From assembly GCF_012726195.1 (NCBI RefSeq), contig NZ_JAASAF010000009.1:186001-250000 (forward strand): a DNA stretch of 64,000 nt, read 5' to 3'. The notes below the pieces were generated by a model. The model did not search any database and was not told the DNA's origin. It saw nothing but the letters and a program-made list of their open reading frames with translations. Positions 39,932 through 49,158 of this stretch are shown piece after piece. The DNA is from Rhodococcus sp. HNM0563. GTDB lineage: Bacteria > Actinomycetota > Actinomycetes > Mycobacteriales > Mycobacteriaceae. Both the position numbers and the translations under genes were made by a program. Within the stretch, counting starts at the first letter, position 1. Each line of letters opens with the position of its first letter.

Positions 39932-41185
39932 TCATGCCGCGACCGCTCGCATGACACCGAGCGGGTCGGAGTACAGCGAACTGAGCGACACCGCACCAGC
40001 GGCGTAGGCCTGCACCCTGTTGCCGAACCCGGTGATGTGAACATTTTTGCGCGGAAACGATGATGCACGCTCGAGCGCTCTCACCACATACGTGATTCCC
40101 TCGGGATACTCCGTGAAGGCCTGCCCGCCGAGAACAACGCGATCGGGGTTGAACAGGTCGCGCAGGAGCGCCACGGTCCGTCCGAGTGTGGATGCACGGT
40201 CGGCGAGGATGACGCGTGCCGCCTCCGACCCTGCTCGCGCCACTTCGTACAGTGCCCGGATCGACCGGTCGCCGGGTGTGAGCACTCCGTCGCTGTGGGC
40301 GCGCTCCAGCACTGCCCGATCACTGATCGTTGCTTCGAGGCATCCGGTGGCACCGCAGGTGCACCGCGCCGACGAACCGGTAGGCAAGTGCGAGATCGAC
40401 CCTGGCCCGGTCGCCGGCGTATGAACCTTGCCGTCGAATGTGATGGCGACACCCGCTGTTTCGCGTGCATAGATGTACAGGTGGGCACCTGCCGTGCCGC
40501 CGGAAGCCTTGTTCGGGGTCAGCAGCAGTTCCGCGGCGGCCATCGCTTCGACGTGGGCCGCCACCGACACCGGCAGGTGCAGACCACTGCTCACCGCCTC
40601 GCCGACGCGGGCCTGTGACCAGCCGAGGCGCGGATGATCGACGAGGCCGGTTGCGGAGTCGACGCGACCGCCGATCGCGACACCCGCCCACAGTGCGGTG
40701 CGGCGGTGCCATCGGGAGACGAAGGCCTTGGCGCTTGCCGTGATCGAGGCGAGTGCGAGGCTCTGCTCTCCGCTCGGCGTGGGGATCTCGACAGCACTGA
40801 TGATCCGGCCACGCAGGTCGGTGGCGACGATCCCGGTGACGACTGCGCCGATGTGGATTCCGACGGTGAGGAATCGGTCGTGCTCGACCTCCACCGGAAC
40901 CCTCGGACGACCGACCGCACCGGATTCGGTGAGGTCGGCGCGTTCACGCAGCAGACCGGCCGCGAGTAGAGCGCTCACCTGCCGGTTCACTGTGGCAATG
41001 CTCAGGCCGGTGGCCTTGGCGATCACGTCGCGGGATACGGGACCGCGATCGGCCGCGACACGGAACACCGACCCTGCGGCGCCGTCGGCGATGCGCAGAT
41101 CCGGGACGACGATCCGTGCGCGCGTGGCGGCCGGGGCGAGCGAGAGTCGGGAGAAATCCGGACGAGACAGGGTGGGAGCTGACAC
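39932..41185 (-). CDS. ROK family transcriptional regulator
   Basis: A 417-residue ROK protein (Rv0485-like). An N-terminal winged helix (VSRDVIAKATGLSIATVNRQ) precedes the ROK domain, which has the zinc-binding motif CTCGATGCLE. GTG at 41185 is decided by AAGGAA 6 bp upstream. In mycobacteria the homologue regulates surface and PE/PPE genes (recalled, not derived here). It is divergent from the KimA-like permease across a 333-bp gap. Confidence 0.9.
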   Translation of the reverse strand: MSAPTLSRPDFSRLSLAPAATRARIVVPDLRIADGAAGSVFRVAADRGPVSRDVIAKATGLSIATVNRQVSALLAAGLLRERADLTESGAVGRPRVPVEVEHDRFLTVGIHIGAVVTGIVATDLRGRIISAVEIPTPSGEQSLALASITASAKAFVSRWHRRTALWAGVAIGGRVDSATGLVDHPRLGWSQARVGEAVSSGLHLPVSVAAHVEAMAAAELLLTPNKASGGTAGAHLYIYARETAGVAITFDGKVHTPATGPGSISHLPTGSSARCTCGATGCLEATISDRAVLERAHSDGVLTPGDRSIRALYEVARAGSEAARVILADRASTLGRTVALLRDLFNPDRVVLGGQAFTEYPEGITYVVRALERASSFPRKNVHITGFGNRVQAYAAGAVSLSSLYSDPLGVMRAVAA

Positions 41186-41518
41186 GTGTGTTCCTTGGAA
41201 AGTCGGTCCCGGGCACCTCGACGCGAGCGTGGCGCTCGAACGTGAATGATCTGACCCGGATGTGGCACGATTCGGACATCGACGCGCCTGACCTCGACGT
41301 GCACAGCGCACGCAACCGAAGGATCCCGGCTCGGAGCCCGGAATCGGCGCGGATCTACCTACCGCAGGGGCGACAACAGAGTTCGCGCGCCAGGGGAAGC
41401 CGGGAGCCCAGAGCGGCGGTCACGTACGTGACACGCAGGACGGAAACTCGACCGGACGACATGCAGGGAAGGTTATGTCACGGTTCGGATTGTCCACAAG
41501 CCGAAGGGAAATAGGTCT
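41186..41518. other. 333-bp divergent intergenic region between ROK regulator and KimA-like permease
   Basis: No gene is visible. It contains a perfect 14-bp palindrome (41419-41432) and a small stem, CGAGCG-TGG-CGCTCG (41224-41238). I looked for a ydaO-type c-di-AMP riboswitch in front of the permease and did not see one. Confidence 0.6.
41419..41432. promoter_or_regulatory. Perfect 14-bp palindrome upstream of the KimA-like gene
   Basis: GTCACGTACGTGAC lies about 87 bp before the permease start. It is a candidate operator for the ROK protein or another dimeric regulator. Confidence 0.45.
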
Positions 41519-43561
41519 GTGGCGGGCACCGCCGATGCCGGGAAGGACTATGCTTTGCTGGTGTCTCGTGCACCGTCTGCGGTGAAATCGCTGCTGCTCG
41601 GCAAACCGTTCCGCAGCGACGCGCTGGACCATATGTTGCTCACGAAACGCATCGCACTTCCCGTGTTCGCGTCCGACGCGTTGTCGTCGGTTGCGTATGC
41701 ACCCGAAGAAATTTTTCTCGTACTGTCCGTTGCCGGCCTGTCCGCCTACGCGTTCGCCCCGTGGATCGGAGTCCTCGTCGCCGTCGTTCTCGCGGTGGTG
41801 GTCGCGAGCTACCGGCAGAACGTCCACGCGTATCCGTCCGGGGGCGGGGACTACGAAGTGGCGACGAAGAACCTCGGTGCCACTGCGGGCTTGACCGTCG
41901 GCAGTGCCCTGCTCGTCGACTATGTGCTCACCGTGGCCGTGTCGATCTCCGCTGCAGCATCGAACGTCGGATCGGCGGTGCCGTTCGTGGCACACCACAA
42001 GGTGTTGTTCGCCGTCGGCGCCGTCGTGATCCTCACCGCCGTCAATCTCCGCGGGCTGCGGGAGGCGGGGATCGCGTTCGCCGCACCGACATACGCATTC
42101 ATGATCTCGATCATCGTGATGCTCGGCTGGGGGCTGACACAGATCTACGTCCTCGGCCACGATCTTCGTGCCGAATCGTCGTCTTTCGAACTCGTCGCCG
42201 AACACTCCCCCGCGACGGCGCTCGCCTTCACGTTCTTGATCGCACGGGCGTTCTCGTCGGGATGTGCGGCACTGACCGGCGTCGAGGCGATCAGCAACGG
42301 GGTGCCTGCCTTCCGGAAACCGAAATCCCGCAACGCCGCGACAACGCTTCTCATGCTGGGCGGGCTCGCGATCACCCTGCTCCTGGGGATCATCGTGCTC
42401 GCCGAGAGGATCGGAGCGGTGATCGCCGAGGATCCTGCCACCCAGTTGCTGGGCGCTCCGGAGAACTACCATCAGAAGACGCTGATCGTGCAGATGGCGG
42501 AGACCGTCTTCTCCGGCTTCCCGCCCGCTTACTATCTGGTCACCGCGTTGACCGCCTTGATCCTGGTGCTTGCGGCAAACACCGCGTTCAACGGCTTCCC
42601 GGTGCTCGGCGCGATTCTGGCGCAGGACCGCTACATGCCGCACCAGCTCCACACCCGCGGCGATCGGCTCGCGCTGAGCAACGGCATCCTCTTCCTCGCA
42701 GCCTCGGCGTGCGTGTTCATCGTGGTCTTCCACGCCGAGGTCACCCACCTGATCCAGCTCTACATCGTCGGGGTGTTCGTCTCGTTCACATTGAGCCAGA
42801 CCGGAATGGTCAAGCACTGGACACGGCAGCTTTCGACAGAAACCGACTCCCGTGTGAGCGCGCGAATACGACGATCACGCGTGGTGAACCGGGTGGGTGC
42901 GGCACTGACCGCCTCCGTCCTCGTGATCGTGCTGATCACGAAGTTCCTCGCAGGCGCCTGGATCGCTATCGTGGCGATGGCGGTAGTTTTCGCCACGATG
43001 AAGGCGATCCGTCGCCACTATGACAGCGTCGCAAAGGAACTCGGTCCGGTCGAGTGGGACGACGTCCTGCCGAGCCGGACGTATTCGATCGTCCTCGTCT
43101 CGAGCCTCCACGCACCCACCCTCCGCGCTCTGGCCTATGCGCGCGCGACCCGGCCGGACACCCTCGAAGCCGTCACGGTCGACGTCGACACCGACGACAC
43201 CAGGGCACTGGTGCGCGCATGGGATCGCAGTGATGTCACCGTCCCGCTGAAAGTGATCGACTCCCCCTATCGGGAGATCACCCGCCCCGTTCTCGACTAC
43301 GTGCGGCGCATCAGGCGGTCGTCACCGCGTGATGTCGTGACAGTGTTCATCCCCGAGTACGTCGTCGGGCATTGGTGGGAGCAGATCCTGCACAACCAGA
43401 GCGCGCTGCGCCTGAAGAGCAGGCTGTTGTTTCAGCGCGGTGTGATGGTGACGAGCGTGCCGTGGCAATTGCGCTCCTCCGCACACATGAGAGAGCACGA
43501 CGCGCGACCCGTTCCCGGCGCGATGCGCCGCGGAACAGGCACCGGCGACCGTCTCGGATGA
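41519..43561 (+). CDS. APC-superfamily permease, KimA-type potassium transporter
   Basis: A 680-residue protein with about 12 helices and a C-terminal cytoplasmic domain of roughly 180 residues. It follows Bacillus subtilis KimA closely in recalled motifs: FASDALSSVAYAPEEI, YPSGGGDYEVATKNLG, SSGCAALTGVEAISNG, LVLAANTAFNGFPVLGAIL, VSFTLSQTGM and the C-terminal ILHNQSALRLKSRLLFQRG. KimA is a high-affinity K+/H+ symporter inhibited by c-di-AMP. The start is GTG at 41519, within reach of AAGGG. Generic amino-acid permease annotation would probably be wrong. Confidence 0.82.
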   Translation: MAGTADAGKDYALLVSRAPSAVKSLLLGKPFRSDALDHMLLTKRIALPVFASDALSSVAYAPEEIFLVLSVAGLSAYAFAPWIGVLVAVVLAVVVASYRQNVHAYPSGGGDYEVATKNLGATAGLTVGSALLVDYVLTVAVSISAAASNVGSAVPFVAHHKVLFAVGAVVILTAVNLRGLREAGIAFAAPTYAFMISIIVMLGWGLTQIYVLGHDLRAESSSFELVAEHSPATALAFTFLIARAFSSGCAALTGVEAISNGVPAFRKPKSRNAATTLLMLGGLAITLLLGIIVLAERIGAVIAEDPATQLLGAPENYHQKTLIVQMAETVFSGFPPAYYLVTALTALILVLAANTAFNGFPVLGAILAQDRYMPHQLHTRGDRLALSNGILFLAASACVFIVVFHAEVTHLIQLYIVGVFVSFTLSQTGMVKHWTRQLSTETDSRVSARIRRSRVVNRVGAALTASVLVIVLITKFLAGAWIAIVAMAVVFATMKAIRRHYDSVAKELGPVEWDDVLPSRTYSIVLVSSLHAPTLRALAYARATRPDTLEAVTVDVDTDDTRALVRAWDRSDVTVPLKVIDSPYREITRPVLDYVRRIRRSSPRDVVTVFIPEYVVGHWWEQILHNQSALRLKSRLLFQRGVMVTSVPWQLRSSAHMREHDARPVPGAMRRGTGTGDRLG

Positions 43562-43565
43562 GCGC

Positions 43566-44213
43566 TCAGCGCACCTCGCGGGCCGCCTGTGTTTCCTCGG
43601 ACAAAGGCGCCACGAGCACGGCCTCCCATGCGTCGACCAAGGCCGACAGCTCGGCGTACGTGGGAGGCCTGCCCACGGCGTCGCACCGCGACAGGGCTCG
43701 AACGATGCTTTCGTAGACGAGATCGAGACGCTGCTCGACCACATCGGCCGGCAGGTGCCCGGCCGATGCTCTCAACGTGTTGTCGGCGAGGTAGCCGTTC
43801 GATGTCGCCATCGCCGCGGCCACGTGCTCCGCGAGCCGCCCTTCGTCGAGCAGCCGGTAGAGCATCGCAACATAGTGATTGTTGCGACCGAGCGTGTTCG
43901 CGAGCGGTTCTGCAACCGCCCACAGGGCGTCACGGGTGGACAGTGTGTGCCTGCTCTGAAGGAATCGGCGAACGAGCGCGCCACGTTCAGCGTCGACCGC
44001 GGGGAACCGGTGGTCGGCCACCGCGTCGAGCAATCCGTCCTTCGTACCGAAGTAGTAACCGATGACCGACGAATTGTGCTGGCCCGCAGCCCTCCGTATG
44101 TCGGCGAGAGTGACCCCGTCGTATCCGCGCCGCGCAAACAGCTTCTCCGCGGTTTCGATCAGACGGATGCGAGTCCGCTCTCCCGAGCTGTAGCGCCCGC
44201 GACTCGTCGTCAT
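43566..44213 (-). CDS. TetR family transcriptional regulator
   Basis: A 215-residue TetR protein with its HTH at about residues 10-57 (ETAEKLFARRGYDGVTLADI ... SVIGYYFGTKDGLLDAV). The ATG at 44213 is 110 bp from the divergent SDR start, so it may regulate that gene. The C-terminal ligand domain has no recognisable ligand. It converges on the permease gene with a 4-bp gap. Confidence 0.9.
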   Translation of the reverse strand: MTTSRGRYSSGERTRIRLIETAEKLFARRGYDGVTLADIRRAAGQHNSSVIGYYFGTKDGLLDAVADHRFPAVDAERGALVRRFLQSRHTLSTRDALWAVAEPLANTLGRNNHYVAMLYRLLDEGRLAEHVAAAMATSNGYLADNTLRASAGHLPADVVEQRLDLVYESIVRALSRCDAVGRPPTYAELSALVDAWEAVLVAPLSEETQAAREVR

Positions 44214-44323
44214 AACAGACGACGTTAGTGCCGGTGACGACGATCCGCAGGGCAACCACGCTGCTCGGAGCTATCGGAGAATCGGCCGGGCACGCCTGCA
44301 CCGCCCGCACTACGATTCGACCT

Positions 44324-45073
44324 ATGACCATTAGTGCCGAGTCCCGCATTGCCGTCGTCACCGGAGCTTCCTCCGGCATCGGAGAAGCCGCCGCGCGCAC
44401 TCTCGCGGCGCAGGGTTATCACGTGGTGGTCGGCGCGCGACGCCTCGATCGTCTGCAGAAGCTGGCCGACGAGATCGGAGGCACGGCCCTCGAGCTGGAC
44501 GTCACGGACGAGGACTCCGTCGAAGCATTCACGACGGTACTGCCGCGTGTGGACGTGCTGGTCAACAACGCCGGTGGCGCGAAGGGCCTCGCCACGGTCC
44601 TCGACGCCGTCGAGGACGACTGGCGATGGATGTGGGAAACCAATGTCATCGGCACCCTGCGCATCACCAAGGCTCTGCTTCCCAAGCTCATCGATTCGGG
44701 TGACGGACTGATCGTCACGATCACGTCGGTCGCCGCGTTCGAGGCGTACGACAACGGCTCCGGATACACCACGGCCAAGCATGCGCAGGCGGTCCTGCAT
44801 CGCACGCTGCGCGGGGAACTGCTCGGCCGGCCCGTCCGCCTGACAGAGATCGCGCCCGGTGCCGTCGAGACGGAGTTCTCGCTGGTTCGCTTCGAGGGCG
44901 ATCAGGAGCGCGCCGACAAGGTGTACGAGGGCATCACGCCGCTCGTCGCGGAGGACATCGCGGAGATCATCGGGTTCGTCGCGTCGCGGCCGTCGCATGT
45001 GAACCTCGATCAGATCATCGTCAGGCCCCGAGATCAGGCAAGTGCGGGACGGTTCAACCGCACCACCGACTGA
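44324..45073 (+). CDS. SDR family oxidoreductase
   Basis: A 249-residue classical short-chain dehydrogenase (Rv0484c-like; YdfG-like pattern). The cofactor motif is VVTGASSGIGEAAA, NNAG is near residue 83, the catalytic Ser is in TITSVAAFEAYDN, and the YxxxK is in YTTAKHAQA. The ATG at 44324 starts just before the cofactor strand. The substrate is unknown; TetR control is possible. Confidence 0.9.
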   Translation: MTISAESRIAVVTGASSGIGEAAARTLAAQGYHVVVGARRLDRLQKLADEIGGTALELDVTDEDSVEAFTTVLPRVDVLVNNAGGAKGLATVLDAVEDDWRWMWETNVIGTLRITKALLPKLIDSGDGLIVTITSVAAFEAYDNGSGYTTAKHAQAVLHRTLRGELLGRPVRLTEIAPGAVETEFSLVRFEGDQERADKVYEGITPLVAEDIAEIIGFVASRPSHVNLDQIIVRPRDQASAGRFNRTTD

Positions 45074-45104
45074 CGGTCGTCTCGCGGCAGTAGTCTCGCG
45101 AGGT

Positions 45105-46139
45105 ATGCAGCAACAACGCCTGTCGCCCGGTCCCCTGCTCGACGAGAACGGCATCCTCGCAGAAGCAGGCTGGGCCACGAGCGAAGTCCGTGCGTACGAG
45201 CGACGACGTGTCGCAGCCTCGAAGCTGCGGATCAAGGAATGGGACTACTACTGCGTCCTGTCCGATGGTGACGCGGGCCCATACGGCATCGCGCTGACCG
45301 TCGCCGACAACGGATACGTCGGTCTGCTCGGTATCAGCTGGCTCGATCTGGCGGGCCGCACGGAGGTGACCGAGAACAAGCTCGTCCCGTTTCCCCTCGG
45401 ACGCATGGGTATGCCGGGCAGCGCCGATACCGGAGACGTCGTGATCCACCGCGGCGCGATGCGGATCGAGTACCGGAACGAGGGGCAGGCGCGGCGCCTG
45501 ATCGTCGATCATCCGGGCTTCGACGGTGGCCGCGGTCTGTCCGGTGAGCTGCTGCTGTCACAGCCCCCGATGGACCGGATGGCGATCGCCACCCCGTTCC
45601 CGCGCGCACCGAAGGCGTTCTACTACAACCAGAAGATCAATTGTCTGCCTGCGTGGGGCTCGATCAGGGTCGACCACGTGACCCACGAGTTCGACGCTAC
45701 GAGCGCATTCGGGGTTTTCGACTGGGGTCGTGGGGTGTGGACCTACGACAACACCTGGTATTGGGGTTCGGCATCCGGGGTGGTCGATGCCGCGCCGTTC
45801 GGCTTCAACATCGGCTACGGCTTCGGCGACACCACAGCGGCGTCCGAGAACATGGTGTTCCACGACGGAGTCGCCCACAAGCTCGACCGCGTGCATTTCC
45901 ATCGCCCCGCCGACACCTACGACGGCGCACCGTGGCGGTTCACGAGCAGCGACAACCGCTTCGAGATGGAATTCGATCCCATCCTCGACCGCGCCGCAGA
46001 CGTCAACGCCGTCGCCATCCGCTCGACACAGCACCAGGTGTTCGGCCGCTACACCGGATTCGTACTACTCGACGACGGCACCCGCATCGAGGTCGAGAAC
46101 CTCCTCGGCTTCGCCGAAGAGGTCCGCAACCGCTGGTGA
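45105..46139 (+). CDS. DUF2804 domain-containing protein
   Basis: A 344-residue protein rich in aromatic residues with motifs such as YYNQKINCLPAWG, VFDWGRGVWTYDNTWYWGSA and FGFNIGYGFGDTTAASENM, typical of the DUF2804 family. The fold is probably a lipocalin-like beta structure related to tocopherol cyclase/AttH domains. The ATG at 45105 follows AGGT. Its function is unknown. It converges on murB with a 2-bp gap. Confidence 0.85.
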   Translation: MQQQRLSPGPLLDENGILAEAGWATSEVRAYERRRVAASKLRIKEWDYYCVLSDGDAGPYGIALTVADNGYVGLLGISWLDLAGRTEVTENKLVPFPLGRMGMPGSADTGDVVIHRGAMRIEYRNEGQARRLIVDHPGFDGGRGLSGELLLSQPPMDRMAIATPFPRAPKAFYYNQKINCLPAWGSIRVDHVTHEFDATSAFGVFDWGRGVWTYDNTWYWGSASGVVDAAPFGFNIGYGFGDTTAASENMVFHDGVAHKLDRVHFHRPADTYDGAPWRFTSSDNRFEMEFDPILDRAADVNAVAIRSTQHQVFGRYTGFVLLDDGTRIEVENLLGFAEEVRNRW

Positions 46140-46141
46140 GG

Positions 46142-47242
46142 TCAGAGCACGCAGTTGACGGTCACGGGTTCGGGGTGCAGCCGCACGCCGAACACATCCT
46201 CGACACCGTCGCGCACCTCGCGGGCGAGGGCCACGAGATCCGCGGTGGTCGCCGATCCTCGATTGGTCAACGCCAGCGTGTGCTTCGTCGACAAGCGCGC
46301 GGCCGCCTCGCTCCCCGGGAAGCCCTTGACGAACCCGGCACGTTCGATGAGCCACCCCGCCGACAGTTTCGTTCCCCCCACCGCGTCGTACCGCGGAATT
46401 CGGACGTCCGTGCCGACGTGCTCGGTGATTGCCGCGAGCACCCCCGGCAACCGGTCGTCGGGGACGATCGGATTGGTGAAGAACGAACCTGCGCTCCAGG
46501 TGTCGTGGTCGTCGGGATCGAGCACCATGCCCTTGCCTCGACGCAGCGCGAGCACCTGGTCACGTACCTGTGCGGCGGGAAGTCGGTCCCCTTCGCCGGC
46601 GCCGAGCGACGCCGCCAGTTCGCGGTAACCGAGCGGAGCGCTGGATCCGTCGGAGCGCACCGCGAGTTCGACTTCGAGGACGAGCGCCTCATCGGAATGT
46701 TTGAGGATGCTCGTGCGGTATCCGAGCCCGAGAGCCTCCGGACCGACCCACTCGGCGTCGCCGCTGCACCGGTCCAGGAGTCGCACGCGCCGCAGCACGG
46801 ACCCGACCTCGACGCCGTACGCCCCGACGTTCTGCACGGGGGTCGCGCCGGCGGAGCCCGGGATGCCGGACAAGCATTCGAGGCCGCCGAGTCCGGCCGC
46901 GACGGTGCATGCCACGACTTCGTCCCATACCGCTCCCGCCTCGGCGCGGACCGTTCCGCTCCCGAGGTCGACACGTGGGTTCGAGATCTTGACGACCACG
47001 CCGTCGAATCCGCCGTCACCGATCACCAGATTCGACCCGCCCGCGAGAACGAGGACCGGGATCTTCTCTGCGTCGAGACAACGCATCACGTCGATCAACG
47101 TGTCGGTCGACGTGCAGTCGACGAGGTAGCGGGCGGGCCCGCCGAGCCGCAGTGTCGTCAGCGTCGACAATGGCACGGATTCGGTGACTGCAGCTCCCGC
47201 GTCGACGAGCCGGGCCCTGGTACGTGGATCAAGCACCTGCAA
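46142..47242 (-). CDS. murB: UDP-N-acetylenolpyruvoylglucosamine reductase MurB
   Basis: An NADPH- and FAD-dependent enzyme making UDP-N-acetylmuramic acid for peptidoglycan. The 366-residue protein has LSTLTTLRLGGPARY, the FAD motif VLAGGSNLVIGDGGFDG, GIPGSAGATPVQNVGAYG, and the catalytic serine in AGSFFTNPIV. The start is TTG at 47242 or GTG at 47236. It is divergent from and nearly overlaps the first DUF2505 gene. Confidence 0.95.
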   Translation of the reverse strand: MQVLDPRTRARLVDAGAAVTESVPLSTLTTLRLGGPARYLVDCTSTDTLIDVMRCLDAEKIPVLVLAGGSNLVIGDGGFDGVVVKISNPRVDLGSGTVRAEAGAVWDEVVACTVAAGLGGLECLSGIPGSAGATPVQNVGAYGVEVGSVLRRVRLLDRCSGDAEWVGPEALGLGYRTSILKHSDEALVLEVELAVRSDGSSAPLGYRELAASLGAGEGDRLPAAQVRDQVLALRRGKGMVLDPDDHDTWSAGSFFTNPIVPDDRLPGVLAAITEHVGTDVRIPRYDAVGGTKLSAGWLIERAGFVKGFPGSEAAARLSTKHTLALTNRGSATTADLVALAREVRDGVEDVFGVRLHPEPVTVNCVL

Positions 47243-47259
47243 ACGGTAGCGTGCCGGAC

Positions 47260-47769
47260 ATGGGCAGCCCTATCGACCACTCGACGCACTACTCGTTTCC
47301 GCCTGCAGCCGTGCATGCGGCATTCGTCGACCCGAAGTACTGGGACAGCCGCCTCGCGGAGGCCGGCGGTCCTGGCGCGGCTGTCGAGAACGCAACGACC
47401 GGTGACGGCACGATCGAACTCGACCTCCATCAGGCCATCCCCGCGGAACATCTCCCCGCGGTGGTGACGAACATCCGTCCGGGCGATCTCGTCATCCGAC
47501 GCCATGAAGCGTGGGGCCGTCTCGAGGGTGATCGGGCGCAGGGCCGATTCTCCGCCGGTGTCGAGGGGATGCCCGGCAAGGTCGAGGGAACCCTCACGCT
47601 CATGCCCGACGATGACGGGTCCATAGTCCTGATCGAGGGAACCGTCGAGGTGAAGATCCCGTTCCTCGGGTCCAAGATCGAGGGCATGATCGTCGACGAA
47701 CTGGTCGGATTGTTCGAGGCAGAGAAAGCCTTCACCGCCGACTGGCTCGGTCGCGCGCAGTCGTCCTGA
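47260..47769 (+). CDS. DUF2505 domain-containing protein (copy 1)
   Basis: A 169-residue START/SRPBCC-like DUF2505 protein: HSTHYSFPPAAVHAAFVDPK at the start and IPFLGSKIEGMIVDEL near the end. Actinobacterial members accompany murB (Rv0481c-like). ATG at 47260 is preferred, with GTG at 47251 possible. It is a tandem paralogue of the next gene, with the same WDxR and IPFxGxKxE positions. Confidence 0.85.
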   Translation: MGSPIDHSTHYSFPPAAVHAAFVDPKYWDSRLAEAGGPGAAVENATTGDGTIELDLHQAIPAEHLPAVVTNIRPGDLVIRRHEAWGRLEGDRAQGRFSAGVEGMPGKVEGTLTLMPDDDGSIVLIEGTVEVKIPFLGSKIEGMIVDELVGLFEAEKAFTADWLGRAQSS

Positions 47770-47845
47770 CCGAGGGCTCGATCGACCGGCCTGCGGCCCG
47801 CGGACGATTTTCCGGACCGCGCGCAGGCCGGTACGCTGGCCTGCC

Positions 47846-48346
47846 GTGGCACGCCATAGCGACTACTCTGCCCGCTTTCCGTATTCCCCGGAGCGGGTCT
47901 ATTCGGCGCTGTCCGACCCCGATCATTGGGAAGCCCGCATGTCGGAGATGCGGAAGTACTCGGAGAACCACGTGGAGGAGTTCACCGTCACCGACAGCGG
48001 TATCGACCTCGTCCTACACCACGTGATACCCCGGTCGGAACTGCCGGAGATCGCGCAGACGGTCATCAAGAAGGACATGATCATCACCCGCTCGGAGTCG
48101 TACGGCCCGTTCGCTGGCACGGCCACAGGTCGCTACGAGGCGTCGATCCCTGCGGGCCCGGGAAGCCTCTCCGGCACCATGACGCTGTTCGAGAGCGCGC
48201 CCGGGTGCACGCTGCGGACCTCGTCGACCGCGAAGGTCGACCTGCCGTTCATCGGCGGCAAACTCGAAGAGATGATCCTGCACAATCTCGTCGAAGTGTT
48301 CCGCACCGAGGCGGCGATCACCGCCGACTGGCTCGCACGGCAGTAG
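47846..48346 (+). CDS. DUF2505 domain-containing protein (copy 2)
   Basis: A 166-residue paralogue of the preceding gene, 76 bp downstream. It shows SDYSARFPYSPERVYSALSD, a long middle beta region, LPFIGGKLEEMILHNLVEVF and TADWLARQ. The start is GTG at 47846. The ligand is unknown. The two copies differ substantially outside the shared motifs, so the duplication is not recent. Confidence 0.85.
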   Translation: MARHSDYSARFPYSPERVYSALSDPDHWEARMSEMRKYSENHVEEFTVTDSGIDLVLHHVIPRSELPEIAQTVIKKDMIITRSESYGPFAGTATGRYEASIPAGPGSLSGTMTLFESAPGCTLRTSSTAKVDLPFIGGKLEEMILHNLVEVFRTEAAITADWLARQ

Positions 48347-48350
48347 GACG

Positions 48351-49145
48351 GTGCGGTCACGGAACATAGCGGTCGGACGGTCCCCTGAAGGCGTCGTCAC
48401 CCGCGGTACCACGGGGATCAATCGCTTGCGGCGCAGCGATCGCTGGACGGTGCACGAGCCCGCTACGACACGCATGCTGACGCAGACTCCGAACCCACTG
48501 GCCGTCGACCTCGGCTACGGAGCGATGCCGGTGACCACGCTCGAATGGGCTGCGCGTCTGCGCACGGTACGTTCCGACCTGCGCGTGGTCGGCCTCGAAA
48601 TCGATCCCGAACGTGTCGTTCCGGGACGGAACGGGGTGGAGTTCGCTCGCGGTGGCTTCGAACTTGCGGGCCTGCGGCCGACGCTGGTCCGTGCATTCAA
48701 CGTTCTTCGCCAGTATCCGGAAGAGGCGGTGGCCCCGGCGTGGGAGCGACTGCGCGCGGGACTGGCACCGGGCGGGTTGATCATCGACGGGACATGCGAC
48801 GAGTTGGGTCGCCGCTGCGCGTGGGTGCTGCTCGACGAGCACGGCCCACGGACCCTGACCCTGGCGTGGAGCCCGTTCCACATCGACTGTCCGTCGGACC
48901 TCGCAGAGCGACTCCCCAAAGCGCTGATCCACCACAATGTGCCGGGTGAGCCGATCCATGAACTGCTCACGGCGGCGGACCGCGCGTGGGCGACCTCCGC
49001 ACCGCACTCGGCGTTCGGTCCCCGCCTTCGGTGGCGCGCGACGTTGGATCTGCTCCGAAATCAGGGATTCGAGGTGCAGGAGCAGCGACGCCGAGTGCGC
49101 GACTGCATTCTCACCGTGCCGTGGAGCACGGTGGCGCCGCACTGA
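48351..49145 (+). CDS. Class I SAM-dependent methyltransferase-like protein
   Basis: A 264-residue Rossmann methyltransferase-like protein. The SAM motif I position reads AVDLGYGAMPVTTLEWA and motif II reads VVGLEIDPERV. GTG at 48351 comes 4 bp after the DUF2505 stop, so cotranscription is likely. The later motifs are less conserved, and the acceptor is unknown. Confidence 0.78.
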   Translation: MRSRNIAVGRSPEGVVTRGTTGINRLRRSDRWTVHEPATTRMLTQTPNPLAVDLGYGAMPVTTLEWAARLRTVRSDLRVVGLEIDPERVVPGRNGVEFARGGFELAGLRPTLVRAFNVLRQYPEEAVAPAWERLRAGLAPGGLIIDGTCDELGRRCAWVLLDEHGPRTLTLAWSPFHIDCPSDLAERLPKALIHHNVPGEPIHELLTAADRAWATSAPHSAFGPRLRWRATLDLLRNQGFEVQEQRRRVRDCILTVPWSTVAPH

Positions 49146-49158
49146 ACCGAGATACCGG

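Noticed and set aside
41186-41518. ydaO/c-di-AMP riboswitch before the KimA-like gene
   Set aside because: None of the conserved ydaO strings is visible in this gap; only a 14-bp palindrome and a small stem were found.
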